64,000 bases of DNA from NCBI GenBank assembly GCA_013390605.1, contig JACAUB010000001.1, positions 284,495 to 348,494 of the forward strand, written 5' to 3'. This DNA comes from Bacteroidota bacterium (GTDB taxonomy: Bacteria > Bacteroidota > Bacteroidia > Bacteroidales > Cfx3-03). The notes under the pieces were generated by a model, which worked only from the letters and a program-made list of their open reading frames with translations, was not told the origin of the DNA and made no database searches. Below, one piece after another: positions 1 to 8,565 of the stretch. The stretch's first letter is position 1, and every line of letters begins with the position of its first letter. Both the position numbers and the translations under genes were made by a program.

Positions 1-90
1 ATAATATATATTATAAATACAACAACTATATATACCATAAAACAGTACAATTCTTATTAGAGATTACTCTACAAGCCCTACATCACTACG

Positions 91-181
91 CAACTTGCAC
101 CGATTACAAGAGACCAGAAGATAATCCCGTCATTCCGAGTTTGAATTTATCACAAACAACTTGCACCGTTTACAAAAGACC
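91..181. repeat. 25-bp direct repeat pair, 66-bp period
   Basis: Bases 91-115 and 157-181 share the core CAACTTGCACCG and match at 23 of 25 positions; the two starts are 66 bp apart. There is no third copy to the right, but the sequence before position 1 is unseen, so this could be the end of a longer array. Function unknown. Confidence 0.6.
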
Positions 182-225
182 CAAAGCCGTTCATTGACAT
201 ATTGAAAATTTGAAAGAAAAGAATC

Positions 226-255
226 AGGCAGAGGCTGTGATAGTCTCTGCCTTTA
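226..255 (+). terminator. Hairpin, possible terminator of a gene left of the window
   Basis: The arms AGGCAGAG (226-233) and CTCTGCCT (245-252) pair perfectly around an 11-nt loop and are followed by a short TTTA. The weak T-tract makes the terminator call moderate. Confidence 0.45.
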
Positions 256-512
256 TCTAAACTACCGTTCCGAACTCCTCCTCATTTCGACCAGTTGTGC
301 GAAACCTTCGCAAGTGTTGGTGGTCCGGATTCATGATCTGTAACAATTCGGTTCCACGTCTTTTCTCACTTCGTTCTAAATTCTTATCAGGCATCGGGCT
401 TTTAAAATGGTGCTTCTCAATATTACCATTTTGGTGGAGTCGAGAGTGAAATCAACCCCAAACCATTTTTAATCTCGATGAAAAATCCAATTAACTTATA
501 AATCCAACCGAC

Positions 513-1004
513 ATGAAAAATCCACTTCTCAATCAAGTAATCATCATCGCCCACCAACAACTGGGCGTAAAAGAAGAACCCGAAGGCAGCAATAGCGGTC
601 CTATGGTAAATGAATATCTCAAAAGCGTTAACCTACCTCCGGGCAACGCCTGGTGCGCCGCCTTCGTTTATTGGTGTTTCGAACAAGCCAGTGCCCGTCT
701 CAACCGTTTGAACCCACTGGTCAAAACCGGCAGCTGTCTCTACCACTGGCGCAGAACCAAAGGTATCAGGATCACTTCGGCTGAAGCCCTTCGCAATCCC
801 TTGCTCATAGAACCCGGGTGTATCTTCATCATCAATTATGGCAAAGGAAAAGGCCATACCGGTATCGTTGTTTCAGTGACTGGCGATACCATCCAGACAA
901 TAGAGGGCAATACCAATACATCGCATTCTGCAAACGGGGTAGGGGTGTTTGCACTGGAAAGAAAGGTTGAGGGGGGAAGTGGGGGATTTATTGAGTACGG
1001 TTGA
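513..1004 (+). CDS. CHAP-domain peptidoglycan hydrolase
   Basis: A 163-aa protein of the NlpC/P60-like CHAP family, cysteine amidases or endopeptidases that cut peptidoglycan peptides. The catalytic set is visible: Cys48 in AWCAAFV, His115 in GHTGIV, and a polar residue from EGNTN (131-135). The family usually has about 120-160 residues, so it is essentially a bare catalytic domain. No signal peptide is seen, so export would need a holin or lysis, or the protein acts as an endolysin. It stands alone. In other Bacteroidota such genes often accompany the 265-aa and holin-like proteins found here at 10780 and 11585, which suggests a phage-derived lysis module now split by the island between them. 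That linkage is recalled and inferred, not tested. Start at the only suitable ATG. Confidence 0.8.
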   Translation: MKNPLLNQVIIIAHQQLGVKEEPEGSNSGPMVNEYLKSVNLPPGNAWCAAFVYWCFEQASARLNRLNPLVKTGSCLYHWRRTKGIRITSAEALRNPLLIEPGCIFIINYGKGKGHTGIVVSVTGDTIQTIEGNTNTSHSANGVGVFALERKVEGGSGGFIEYG

Positions 1005-1761
1005 TGATTTTCAAGTATCAAGAGAATGTCCCCAAAGGTACCCATCCCTTTTTATATTCGTAGCTGTATGATAAAGATCTCAAATATTGAAATCTTAGAG
1101 AGGATAAGAGAACTTTTAGTCATCTTCTTACACAAGTCCAACTTTTTACTTCTCATTAAATTATTGTAGATTGAGAAACAAGTCTGAAAATGAGATGAAT
1201 GAATTGTTCGGTTTTTCCGAACAGTTTAAAATCTATCTCTTTTATTCAGGTCGTGATCTATGTTTGTATTAATATTTTGATAACCTAAAACTGTCAACTC
1301 ACAGACCTTTATAATAATCACTATACCCTTCATTTCGAACAAAGTGAAAATCTCTCAAATCCATCAAAATAGTTCCCAAAACAATAAAATTCTATATCCA
1401 AAACAATCCATTTCTCTTGTGGCAGTACCATCTGAAATCTTCAGAAAAGTGCTTTCATCCAGCCACAGGGGTGTTTCGTCCTGAAAAGAGGGGGGCTTAT
1501 ACAATAAGTATGTTTTTCCTTGTTTTTTGATTATTAAGTTTCGTACTTTACAAAACCACATAAATGGAATTACTAATAAATGGTTTGGTGATAATGATTA
1601 TGGTGATTATCTTATTCTACTTCTCCAACTAAATGAATTGTGGTTTTCCTACATTTCGAATATTTTAAAAAGGCCATAAATTACTAACAATCTCGAGAAC
1701 TTAATTGGATTTTAATTAAAGTTATTAAACAGTAGAATGACCAAAAAAACGAAAATAAAAA
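1005..1761. other. 757-bp gene-poor stretch
   Basis: AT-rich and without a convincing gene. At about 1330-1360 it carries an inverted, decayed copy of the TTTCACTTTGTTCGAAATGA repeat family. A 65-codon minus-strand frame (1364-1561) partly overlaps that repeat and has no recognisable features. The last 100 bases probably hold the promoter of the conflict operon starting at 1762, but no clear -33/-7 pair is visible. Confidence 0.5.
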
Positions 1762-2820
1762 ATGGAATATTATTCATCATTGAATGAAATAACATACGGA
1801 TCATATATTCTCCCTATAAAAAGAATTGAGTTATATTCAGCAAAGGAATGGGAAGAATTTATCGAAGAATGGTTAGACGTAAAGAAAGAAGATTATCTTT
1901 CTACAGAAAACTCTGGTGGTGCAAATGATAAAGGTCGAGATATTGTAGCTTATATCGATGATCCAAAAATAAATCCAAATTATTACAAATGGGATTGTTA
2001 TCAATGTAAACATTACGGTAATCCGATTACACCTTCTGACGTATATGTGGAATTTGGTAAGATTATTTACTATTGTTTTATAGAGGAATACCCTGTGCCT
2101 AGAAAGTATTTTTTTGTAGCACCTAAAGATTGCGGTAGCTCATTGTCACATTTATTATTAAAACCGGCTGTTTTAAAAGATGCGATTAAAGAAAACTGGA
2201 AAGAAAAATGTCAAAAGGGAATCACTAAGACACGTGAAATACCATTAGAGGGGAAATTGCTAGATTATTTTGAAACATTTGATTTCTCAATATTTGATAA
2301 AATAAAAAGGAAAGAAGTAATTGAAGAACATAAGAAACACTTTAATCATTTAAGGAGATTTGGTGGTAGCCTACCTGCTAGACCCAAATTAAATGATGAT
2401 GATGTTCCTTCTGCCATTCAAGCACATGAAATTAATTATGTTAAGAATTTATTATCAGCATATAATTCTGCCGGAATGTTATCTGTAAGTCGAATAGAAG
2501 ATCTTAAAGGACTGCACGAAAGTCACTTTAAGAAAGCAAGAACATGTTTCCATCTCGCTGAGCAACTTCGAGTGTTATATCGGGATAGTTTACCTGTTGA
2601 TACTTTTGAAGATTTTCAAACAGAAATACATAATGGAATACAAAATACAGTTGAAAGTACCCATAAGGATGGATTCGAAAAAGTTAAAGCTGTTGAAGAC
2701 AAAGCACAACAAATACAAATTACATCAAGTCCTTATCTATCGGTAATAAAACCTCAAGATAGAACAGGAATTTGTCATCAACTTTCTAATAACGGAATAA
2801 TTAATTGGGAAAATGAATAA
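1762..2820 (+). CDS. ABC-3C effector: Mrr-like nuclease with C-terminal helical domain
   Basis: A 352-aa protein, first gene of a tightly overlapping operon. Residues about 25-135 look like a restriction-endonuclease (Mrr-like) fold: an EW-rich helix at 29-38, then GGANDKGRDIVAY with Asp60, then YQCKHY with Gln81 and Lys83, a QxK variant of the PD-(D/E)xK site. The rest (about 140-352) is helical and resembles the C-terminal docking domains of effectors in ABC-three-component systems. It overlaps the middle-component gene by 8 bp. Expected role: DNA cleavage licensed by the downstream ATPase when invading DNA is sensed. The nuclease motif is seen; the system assignment rests on gene order and known ABC-3C architecture; activity is inferred. 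An Mrr/Hjc-like enzyme outside ABC-3C is the alternative. Confidence 0.75.
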   Translation: MEYYSSLNEITYGSYILPIKRIELYSAKEWEEFIEEWLDVKKEDYLSTENSGGANDKGRDIVAYIDDPKINPNYYKWDCYQCKHYGNPITPSDVYVEFGKIIYYCFIEEYPVPRKYFFVAPKDCGSSLSHLLLKPAVLKDAIKENWKEKCQKGITKTREIPLEGKLLDYFETFDFSIFDKIKRKEVIEEHKKHFNHLRRFGGSLPARPKLNDDDVPSAIQAHEINYVKNLLSAYNSAGMLSVSRIEDLKGLHESHFKKARTCFHLAEQLRVLYRDSLPVDTFEDFQTEIHNGIQNTVESTHKDGFEKVKAVEDKAQQIQITSSPYLSVIKPQDRTGICHQLSNNGIINWENE

Positions 2821-3304
2821 TAACCAAACTACTATACACCCTTTCAATAATATAATTGAAACGGGGTTAAGAATTCTTTCTATTTTGAATGCATCTTTTC
2901 CAGTTTCATTCGATTTGCAAATGCTTGTATATTTGGATTATCTAACAGTGCATAGTGGAGATATTGTTAATGGTGTAAAAAGCCTCCATCCTGCTGTTCC
3001 AAGTAGAAAAGGAGAAATGTTTGTAAGAAGGTCATTGATAAAAGAAAGTTTGGATGTTTTTGAGTCTAAAGGATTAATAGTAAAAAAATATCAAGCTTAT
3101 GGGATTGAATACTCAGTATCAGAAAATGCAACGCCATTTATTGAAAGTTTAAGTGAAGAATACTCTTTAGAATTAAATACTAAAGCTCATTGGGTAGTAA
3201 ATAAATTTGTTGATATTGATGTTCTTGAATTAGAAAAATATATGCAAAGATACATGACTGTTGATGATAATAACGTTAGTGTAAAATTGATAATTAATGG
3301 ATAA
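2813..3304 (+). CDS. ABC-3C middle component, MC2-like
   Basis: A 163-aa protein sandwiched between nuclease and ATPase genes with 8-bp overlaps on both sides, the hallmark layout of ABC-three-component systems. The stretch IIETGLRILSILNASFP followed by DLQMLVYLDYLTVHSGD and SLHPAVPSRKGE fits the MC2 family as I remember it. The centre (about 60-115) looks like a winged helix with RRSLIKESLDVFESKGLIV as its helical part. The likely role is an adaptor linking ATPase to effector, possibly through DNA or protein contact. The family call is from pattern memory; a profile search against the MC families would settle it. Confidence 0.72.
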   Translation: MNNNQTTIHPFNNIIETGLRILSILNASFPVSFDLQMLVYLDYLTVHSGDIVNGVKSLHPAVPSRKGEMFVRRSLIKESLDVFESKGLIVKKYQAYGIEYSVSENATPFIESLSEEYSLELNTKAHWVVNKFVDIDVLELEKYMQRYMTVDDNNVSVKLIING

Positions 3305-5120
3305 AGGATTTGTTATAAGAAAATTGATATTAACGGGTCAAAAAGTTGATCATGCTATTATTGAGTTTGCTACAGGATTAAATGTGATATCTGGTCCAAC
3401 TAATACAGGGAAATCTTACATTTTTGAGTGTTTAGATTTTATGATGGGGGGTAAAGTTCTTCCCAGAGATATAGTTGAATCTAGAAGTTATGAAAGCATA
3501 TTTTTAGAAATAGAAGCTAATAATACATATTACACTTTAGAAAGAGCAAGACTCGGAGGTGATTTTAAATTATATGAAACTAAGTTTGATTTTTTAAACT
3601 TTAATAATTTCACGGTTTTATTAAGTAAACATGATAAGGACAATGAAAATACAATTTCTGCTTTTCTTTTAAAGCTGAATAATATTTGGGATAAAAAAAT
3701 TAGAAAAAACAACAAAGGTGTTTTGGTAACACTTTCATATAGGTATATTTGTCATTTATTGTTAATATCAGAAATTGAAATAATAAAAAAAGAATCTCCT
3801 ATTTTATCTTCAAAAGGTTTTGGGGTAACTATTGAACCAAATGTCATCAAATTTTTAGTTTCAGGAAAAGATGATAAGGCTATTATAGCAGAAGTTGATG
3901 AGAAAATAATTACTTCTAAAAAAGGAAAAATAGAACTTCTAAATGAATTAATCAAAGATATATCTGATAATAATCCTGAAATAGGTAATAATGAAGATTT
4001 GGATCATCAAATACAAAAGCTAGAAAATTCAATTGGCTTGATTAAAGAAGAACATAATATACTACTTGATGAATTTTCAGAAAAAGATGCGCAAAGGAAA
4101 ATTATTTCTAAGGAAATATTGATTCTCGAAAATAGAATAGATTCATTGATTGAAATTCTTAATCGCTCATCTTTGCTAAAGGAACATTATAATACAGATA
4201 TAAAACGATTAAAATCAACAATTGAAGCAGGTATTTTGCTTTCGAATAATGAAATTAATACTCAACTATGTCCCTATTGCAAAAATGAATTAAATGAAGT
4301 TTTAAATTCTGATGAAATTGTCCAGACAATCAATGCTTGCGAAAAAGAAATTATAAAAATTATTCATTTACTGCAAGAACTAAGCAAATCAGTAGAATTA
4401 ATGAAAGAAAAAAAAATCGAATTAGATTTTAATCTTATTTCTCTAAATAAGAGCCTTCAAGAAATAGAAACTCATTTAGAAGAAAATGTTAATTCAAAAC
4501 TGAAAGACCAAAATAAACAATTGGATAATCTTAATAGGAAGCGAAATCTATTATTACAATCTAAATATCAGGAAAATAGTTTTAAACAATTTAATGATTT
4601 TAGGGAAAGTTTGACAAAGTCTCTGAATAATCCTAAAGCGGGGAATGAATTTGATACTTTAACTACATCGGTTATGCAGCCAATATGCGAGGTAGTGGCT
4701 AAAATCCTAAAAGAATGTTATTATGAAAATCCTGGAAGTGTTACTTTTAGTGAAAAGAGCCTTGATTTAATTATTGGAAATGAAAACAGGAATTTATCAG
4801 GCAAAGGATTAAGAGCAATTACCTATGCAACTTTTATATTAGCATTGACAGAATACATTACAGAGAAAGATTATAGAATTGGGGTCCCAGTATTTGATTC
4901 TCCATTAGTAACATTTTCAAAACCTAAGGCTGAAGGTGAGGGTATTACGATAGATCTTGCAATGAATTTTTACAGATATTGTGCTTTGAAATCTAAATGT
5001 GAACAAATAATCATACTTGAAAATGAAGAACCACCTAATGATATAGAAACAAACATTAACCATATACGATTTACAGGATTGGTCGATGTTGGAAGAAAAG
5101 GGTTTATCCCAGTGGATTGA
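3297..5120 (+). CDS. ABC-3C ATPase, Rad50-like with CxxC hook (DUF3732-like)
   Basis: A 607-aa SMC/Rad50-type ATPase. Walker A is GPTNTGKS (33-40), the signature is an atypical NLSGKGLRA (499-507), and Walker B is VPVFDSP with Asp534 (FDSP rather than the usual DEP). Long coiled-coil arms (about 195-320 and 345-440) flank Cys325-Pro-Tyr-Cys328, which matches a zinc hook. Family knowledge: such ATPases in ABC-3C systems act as a DNA- or RNP-sensing switch for the linked effector. It shares 8 bp with the upstream gene, and the next gene begins 29 bp after its stop. The low GC compared with the glycosidase cluster suggests horizontal origin. RecF/OLD-type nucleases were considered, but no Toprim domain is present. 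Confidence 0.8.
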   Translation: MDKGFVIRKLILTGQKVDHAIIEFATGLNVISGPTNTGKSYIFECLDFMMGGKVLPRDIVESRSYESIFLEIEANNTYYTLERARLGGDFKLYETKFDFLNFNNFTVLLSKHDKDNENTISAFLLKLNNIWDKKIRKNNKGVLVTLSYRYICHLLLISEIEIIKKESPILSSKGFGVTIEPNVIKFLVSGKDDKAIIAEVDEKIITSKKGKIELLNELIKDISDNNPEIGNNEDLDHQIQKLENSIGLIKEEHNILLDEFSEKDAQRKIISKEILILENRIDSLIEILNRSSLLKEHYNTDIKRLKSTIEAGILLSNNEINTQLCPYCKNELNEVLNSDEIVQTINACEKEIIKIIHLLQELSKSVELMKEKKIELDFNLISLNKSLQEIETHLEENVNSKLKDQNKQLDNLNRKRNLLLQSKYQENSFKQFNDFRESLTKSLNNPKAGNEFDTLTTSVMQPICEVVAKILKECYYENPGSVTFSEKSLDLIIGNENRNLSGKGLRAITYATFILALTEYITEKDYRIGVPVFDSPLVTFSKPKAEGEGITIDLAMNFYRYCALKSKCEQIIILENEEPPNDIETNINHIRFTGLVDVGRKGFIPVD

Positions 5121-5149
5121 TCTTCAGTATATTATTTAATGACAATAAA

Positions 5150-6604
5150 ATGGTAAAACTAAAAATTGAGCCACAGAAATTCAGTGAGTTTTTTGGTTTA
5201 AAAGCGAATCAAGATGACTTAGAATTCTTAGATATCTATGCAGATCAAGATATTCCACTTTTTTTAGATCCTTATGGCGTTTCTGCAATTAATTCAAAAT
5301 GGTCTAGAGATTGTGAGAATAACATAGCTACATACTTTCAATACTTAATAGATAGTATCAAAATAGGAAATTCTAAAACAGTAAAACAGTTATTAAATGC
5401 ATTTCACGAAGTTGATGAAATAGCCTTGGGTTATTCTTCAGGAATACCGAGCGGAAGAGGCATTGGATCAATTCAAGCAATGCAAATACAGGAAGCCTTT
5501 GAAAGCAGTGAAGCAGCTAGATCTGGAGATATTAAGGATATTGCTGATTGTGCATTATTAATTCATGGTATAAATAGAGATAAAATTTCTGATATAACAG
5601 CAAATATTCTTAAAAGTCAACTTATAGAATTTACTCGAAAAGAATGCAAAAAGTATTCAATACCCTTAAAAAGATGCCCTGTAAGTAATGTTTTTAATTT
5701 CACTACTCTAAAATTTACAAGCATTTATCAGGAATTACCTGTTATCAATGGCAGACCTAAGATCTTGTTGCCAGTAAGTAGTGTAAGACATGATCCTGAA
5801 TTAAGTAAAGATAAATTCTATAGAAAATTCGTTTTGGAATTCTTAAAAGCAGAACATTGCCATGCTGGGGATTCATTGTCGCATGTGTTAAGAAATGGAA
5901 AAGTTGTAATTCGAATTAAAGATTTAAAAGAATTTTTACCATTGAGCACAAACAATCTGTATAAATTCACAAAGGAGCATCCACAAGTATTAGAGAAATA
6001 TAAATCTGAACTAAGACGAACTGCTACAAATAAAGAAAGTAAGACTGAATTAAATCCAATAAAAAAAATTCTAACATTAAGCGAGAGAATTCAAATATTA
6101 AATAACATCATACCTGGTAATAATGAGGCCACTAATTTTCATAAAATATCGTATAACAATTTAATCTACATTTTTGGAGAAAGATTATCCAATCCAAATA
6201 GTGAAACGCCAATAAATGAAGGTAGGAAAAGGATAGATATAGTATTTGATAACACGGGAAATATCGGATTTTTTAATAATATAAATACTTTGCATCATAT
6301 TCAATGTCCAAAAATATTTGTTGAATGTAAAAATTATGGACGTGAAATTGGAAATCCAGAAATAGATCAATTACAAACACGCTTCAGTGATCATAGGGGG
6401 AGATTTGGGATTCTTCTTTGTCGATCAATTCTTAATAAAAAAGCACTGCTGAACCGTTGTAAAGATGTTCTACATGACAACAATAGCTTTATAGTCGTAC
6501 TTGATGACAGTGATATTTCAGTTTTATTGAATCTTAAAGCAGATGGTAATGAGATTGGTATTGATGATTTTATGACTAAGAAGCTTAGCGAATTAATAAT
6601 GTAG
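5150..6604 (+). CDS. PD-(D/E)xK nuclease-like protein attached to the ABC-3C operon
   Basis: A 484-aa protein starting at ATG 5150; an in-frame TTG at 5117 would overlap the ATPase stop and add 11 residues. The C-terminal quarter carries a nuclease core: GRKRIDIVF (Asp363), then KIFVECKNYGRE (Glu392, Lys394), then an EIDQLQTRF helix, as in restriction-type endonucleases. The N-terminal two thirds has no domain I can name; it contains DIPLFLDPYGVS and a helical IHGINRDKISDITANIL motif that looks conserved-family-like. It lies 29 bp after the ATPase on the same strand and has the same low GC, so it is probably co-transcribed. It could be a second effector, a regulator or a stand-alone defence gene. 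The core ABC-3C set does not require it. Confidence 0.68.
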   Translation: MVKLKIEPQKFSEFFGLKANQDDLEFLDIYADQDIPLFLDPYGVSAINSKWSRDCENNIATYFQYLIDSIKIGNSKTVKQLLNAFHEVDEIALGYSSGIPSGRGIGSIQAMQIQEAFESSEAARSGDIKDIADCALLIHGINRDKISDITANILKSQLIEFTRKECKKYSIPLKRCPVSNVFNFTTLKFTSIYQELPVINGRPKILLPVSSVRHDPELSKDKFYRKFVLEFLKAEHCHAGDSLSHVLRNGKVVIRIKDLKEFLPLSTNNLYKFTKEHPQVLEKYKSELRRTATNKESKTELNPIKKILTLSERIQILNNIIPGNNEATNFHKISYNNLIYIFGERLSNPNSETPINEGRKRIDIVFDNTGNIGFFNNINTLHHIQCPKIFVECKNYGREIGNPEIDQLQTRFSDHRGRFGILLCRSILNKKALLNRCKDVLHDNNSFIVVLDDSDISVLLNLKADGNEIGIDDFMTKKLSELIM

Positions 6605-6689
6605 TCTAATTAATCTCTAAATTCTAGACAGCATGAATTATTTAGATATAAATTAATTAGCTCTATTAACAAAACTATAAACTAACTGT

Positions 6690-7625
6690 ATGTTTAATTA
6701 TTATAACATAGATTCATTCAATCAGGAATCAAGTTCTGTTGTGATGGATTTCATAGTGACCCTTTTTGGAACAGGTGCCGGCTTTTTTTGCGCTTTATTC
6801 TTATCCAAGAAGAATGAGAGAAAACAAAAAGTAAAAGAAAACAATGATTTAATAAATAAATACAAAAGCAGATTAGGTTATTTAACCGAACTAATTAGTT
6901 CATCAATAATCTTAATCGAAACTCAAGTTGCTAATTTAATTAAGTTGGCGGAAGAAATAAAAGAAAAGCCAACAGAAGTTCATTTGTTAATTCATACAGC
7001 CAATAATGATTTGGAACGGCTACAAAAAATGGATTCCGAGGAGGTCTTTCATGCATATAATCTTATAGCTAAAGAGGCGGATGATAAATCCAAAAATTAT
7101 CATAATATATATAGTTGTATTGATTATTTATATTTACGGAGTAAACAAGGAACGGAACAGGTAACAAAACATGTAGAATATACTTATCGTGATCAAATGC
7201 GAATTAAGGAATTATTAGATGGCCTTTTAATTGATCTATTTCATTGGAAAATATTTTTTCAAAATAAACCTAAAGGGCATTTATCAACTCAATTCCATTT
7301 CTTTGACTTAAAAAGCGAAAACTTTGTTAATTGGGAAACTCTAGGAGATTTAATTAGTGAATTCGTTGTGCCTTTAGAAAAAGAGCTTAAAGAAAATCAT
7401 CTAAAAGAAGAATATTTTCCTGGATTGCATAATATATGTGTGCAAGCGATTTTTATTTATAATCATTTAGTGCAAAATTCTGTTAGTTTTTCAAAAGAAC
7501 TTGTTGCAATCAAAAGTGATATTGAGCCAAAAATTAAGATTTTGAAAACTATAAACACCAAACTTAAAAGTGATATCTCAAATTATAAGAATCCAATATT
7601 AAAAGATTCTATTTTCGGATTTTGA
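6690..7625 (+). CDS. Membrane-anchored coiled-coil protein, unknown function
   Basis: I do not recognise this 311-aa protein. One hydrophobic segment (about residues 17-40, VVMDFIVTLFGTGAGFFCALFL) is followed by a basic KKNERKQK stop-transfer patch, giving a short N-terminal tail and a long cytoplasmic, helix- and coiled-coil-rich domain. It lies 85 bp after the second nuclease, same strand, same AT-rich composition, and ends the island: four bases past its stop a decayed copy of an unrelated small gene begins. Similar single-TM helical proteins occur at the ends of many defence operons, so a membrane effector or accessory role is possible, but this is context only. Confidence 0.55.
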   Translation: MFNYYNIDSFNQESSSVVMDFIVTLFGTGAGFFCALFLSKKNERKQKVKENNDLINKYKSRLGYLTELISSSIILIETQVANLIKLAEEIKEKPTEVHLLIHTANNDLERLQKMDSEEVFHAYNLIAKEADDKSKNYHNIYSCIDYLYLRSKQGTEQVTKHVEYTYRDQMRIKELLDGLLIDLFHWKIFFQNKPKGHLSTQFHFFDLKSENFVNWETLGDLISEFVVPLEKELKENHLKEEYFPGLHNICVQAIFIYNHLVQNSVSFSKELVAIKSDIEPKIKILKTINTKLKSDISNYKNPILKDSIFGF

Positions 7626-7629
7626 TAAA

Positions 7630-7785
7630 AAGAATGATTCTGTGAAAATGGATAAAATAGATTTATTTCTAATCATGTCATTCCGTTTTTTGATTAACAC
7701 GTTCAGGTGTTATATTTTGAAAGTCAATCTGGGAAATATAGTCTATGTGATAAAACTTTGGAATAAGGTTGATGAGAGTAAGTAA
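7630..7785 (+). pseudogene. Decayed 3' end of a small two-TM membrane protein gene
   Basis: The 51-codon open frame encodes KNDSVKMDKIDLF, then INTFRCYILKVNLGN and VIKLWNKVDESK. It aligns without gaps to the last third of the intact gene at 8566-8958 (KNDFVNMDKIGLL, FNSFGHYKLKVNLEN, LIKLWEKIDGEL). There is no start codon or 5' part; instead it begins 4 bp after the stop of the membrane coiled-coil gene. It is therefore a truncated paralogue, and the break marks the right edge of the AT-rich island. Similarity read by eye, but dense. Confidence 0.8.
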
Positions 7786-7928
7786 TGGCAAAAAAGATTG
7801 TTCCGTTCTTTAATGCCATAGTGCTCTCGTGTTATAGTTGACAAAGATTTCGAAATATTAAACATTTATTTGATGCTGCCTTGGGTTTTATAAATTGAGA
7901 ACCCTCAACTTCTACTAAAATTAACACG

Positions 7929-8399
7929 ATGTCGAAACTGAAAATATTTACTCTCATCGGATTGGTATTGCTAACATCTGTATCGGTTGCTCAAAAGTAT
8001 CGTTATATAAAGGGCGGAACATATGAAGGGATCGTTTGGATTCATCATGAGATATCAGATTCGAAACTAGTTCAGCCATATATTCCAACGGATATGGAGA
8101 TCGCCCGGATGGAGAAAAAGATTCCGGCTCAACTACATGCGTTAGTTAAGGAGTACAAGACGCGTGAATATGCTAATATGTGTTGTGATATTGAGAAAAA
8201 CCTATCGAAATACAAGCGGCATTATCATGGAATATGTATTAATGGTGAAAATGAAATCATTGTTTCATTTTATATTGGCTTGCCAAATAAAGAGTTGAAA
8301 ATGCCAAAGCGCTTTAATTCCGGTCTATGTGATAATTTTACGCTTAGTTATAATATTAAAAAAGACACACTGGAGGGACTGTTTCCGAAAGATGAATAA
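7929..8399 (+). CDS. Small secreted protein, unknown
   Basis: A 156-aa protein with a signal peptide: basic MSKLK, hydrophobic IFTLIGLVLLTSVSV, likely cleavage after Ala at about residue 21 (VSVA-QK). The mature part is basic, with a Cys-Cys pair and two more cysteines (MCCDIE, GICING, GLCDNF) and an IIVSFYIG strand. No family recognised. It sits between a truncated and an intact copy of the small membrane-protein family, with about 140-170 bp on each side, so it is probably a separate unit. Confidence 0.6.
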   Translation: MSKLKIFTLIGLVLLTSVSVAQKYRYIKGGTYEGIVWIHHEISDSKLVQPYIPTDMEIARMEKKIPAQLHALVKEYKTREYANMCCDIEKNLSKYKRHYHGICINGENEIIVSFYIGLPNKELKMPKRFNSGLCDNFTLSYNIKKDTLEGLFPKDE

Positions 8400-8449
8400 T
8401 TGTTGCCATAGGTGATAAATATTACAAAGACAGATTAATACTTCTTGGC

Positions 8450-8475
8450 GATTTCTCACTTCGTTCGAAATGACA
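8450..8475. repeat. Dispersed REP-like sequence (CACTTCGTTCGAAATGAC family)
   Basis: GATTTCTCACTTCGTTCGAA, continuing into ATGACA, is the best-preserved copy here of a short repeat family common in Bacteroidota intergenic DNA. Degenerate relatives lie at 361-382, about 1330-1360, 11823-11850, 57593-57666 and about 60466-60600. All are intergenic, as expected for REP-type elements. Confidence 0.6.
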
Positions 8476-8481
8476 TTGGAA

Positions 8482-8514
8482 TTTGAGATGGTATTCGATT
8501 AACAACTATTTTTG
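8482..8514 (+). promoter_or_regulatory. Bacteroidota promoter for the 8566 gene
   Basis: TTTG (8482-8485), a 21-bp spacer, and TATTTTTG (8507-8514) match the Bacteroidota primary sigma consensus TTTG-N19to21-TAnnTTTG. The start codon is 51 bp downstream. Confidence 0.55.
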
Positions 8515-8565
8515 CATCCTGCGGAATGACCCGTTATTGACATAGATTAGTATAAATTAGCTTTC

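Larger units (their letters stand above)
1..512. other. Gene-free left edge
   Basis: No convincing coding frame. The stretch holds a 25-bp direct repeat pair, a terminator-like hairpin, and at 361-382 a degenerate copy of the TTTCTCACTTCGTTC palindrome family that recurs elsewhere in the window. The last 80 bases are the leader of the CHAP hydrolase gene. Confidence 0.6.

Noticed and set aside
1364..1561. 65-codon minus-strand frame
   Set aside because: Ends next to a REP-like copy, no recognisable motif, isolated in a gene-poor stretch; could be a relic but cannot be supported.
3297..5120. OLD-family or Wadjet/SMC condensin reading of the ATPase
   Set aside because: No Toprim domain follows the ATPase as in OLD, and there are no JetA/B/D-like partners. 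The middle component and nuclease effector fit ABC-3C better.
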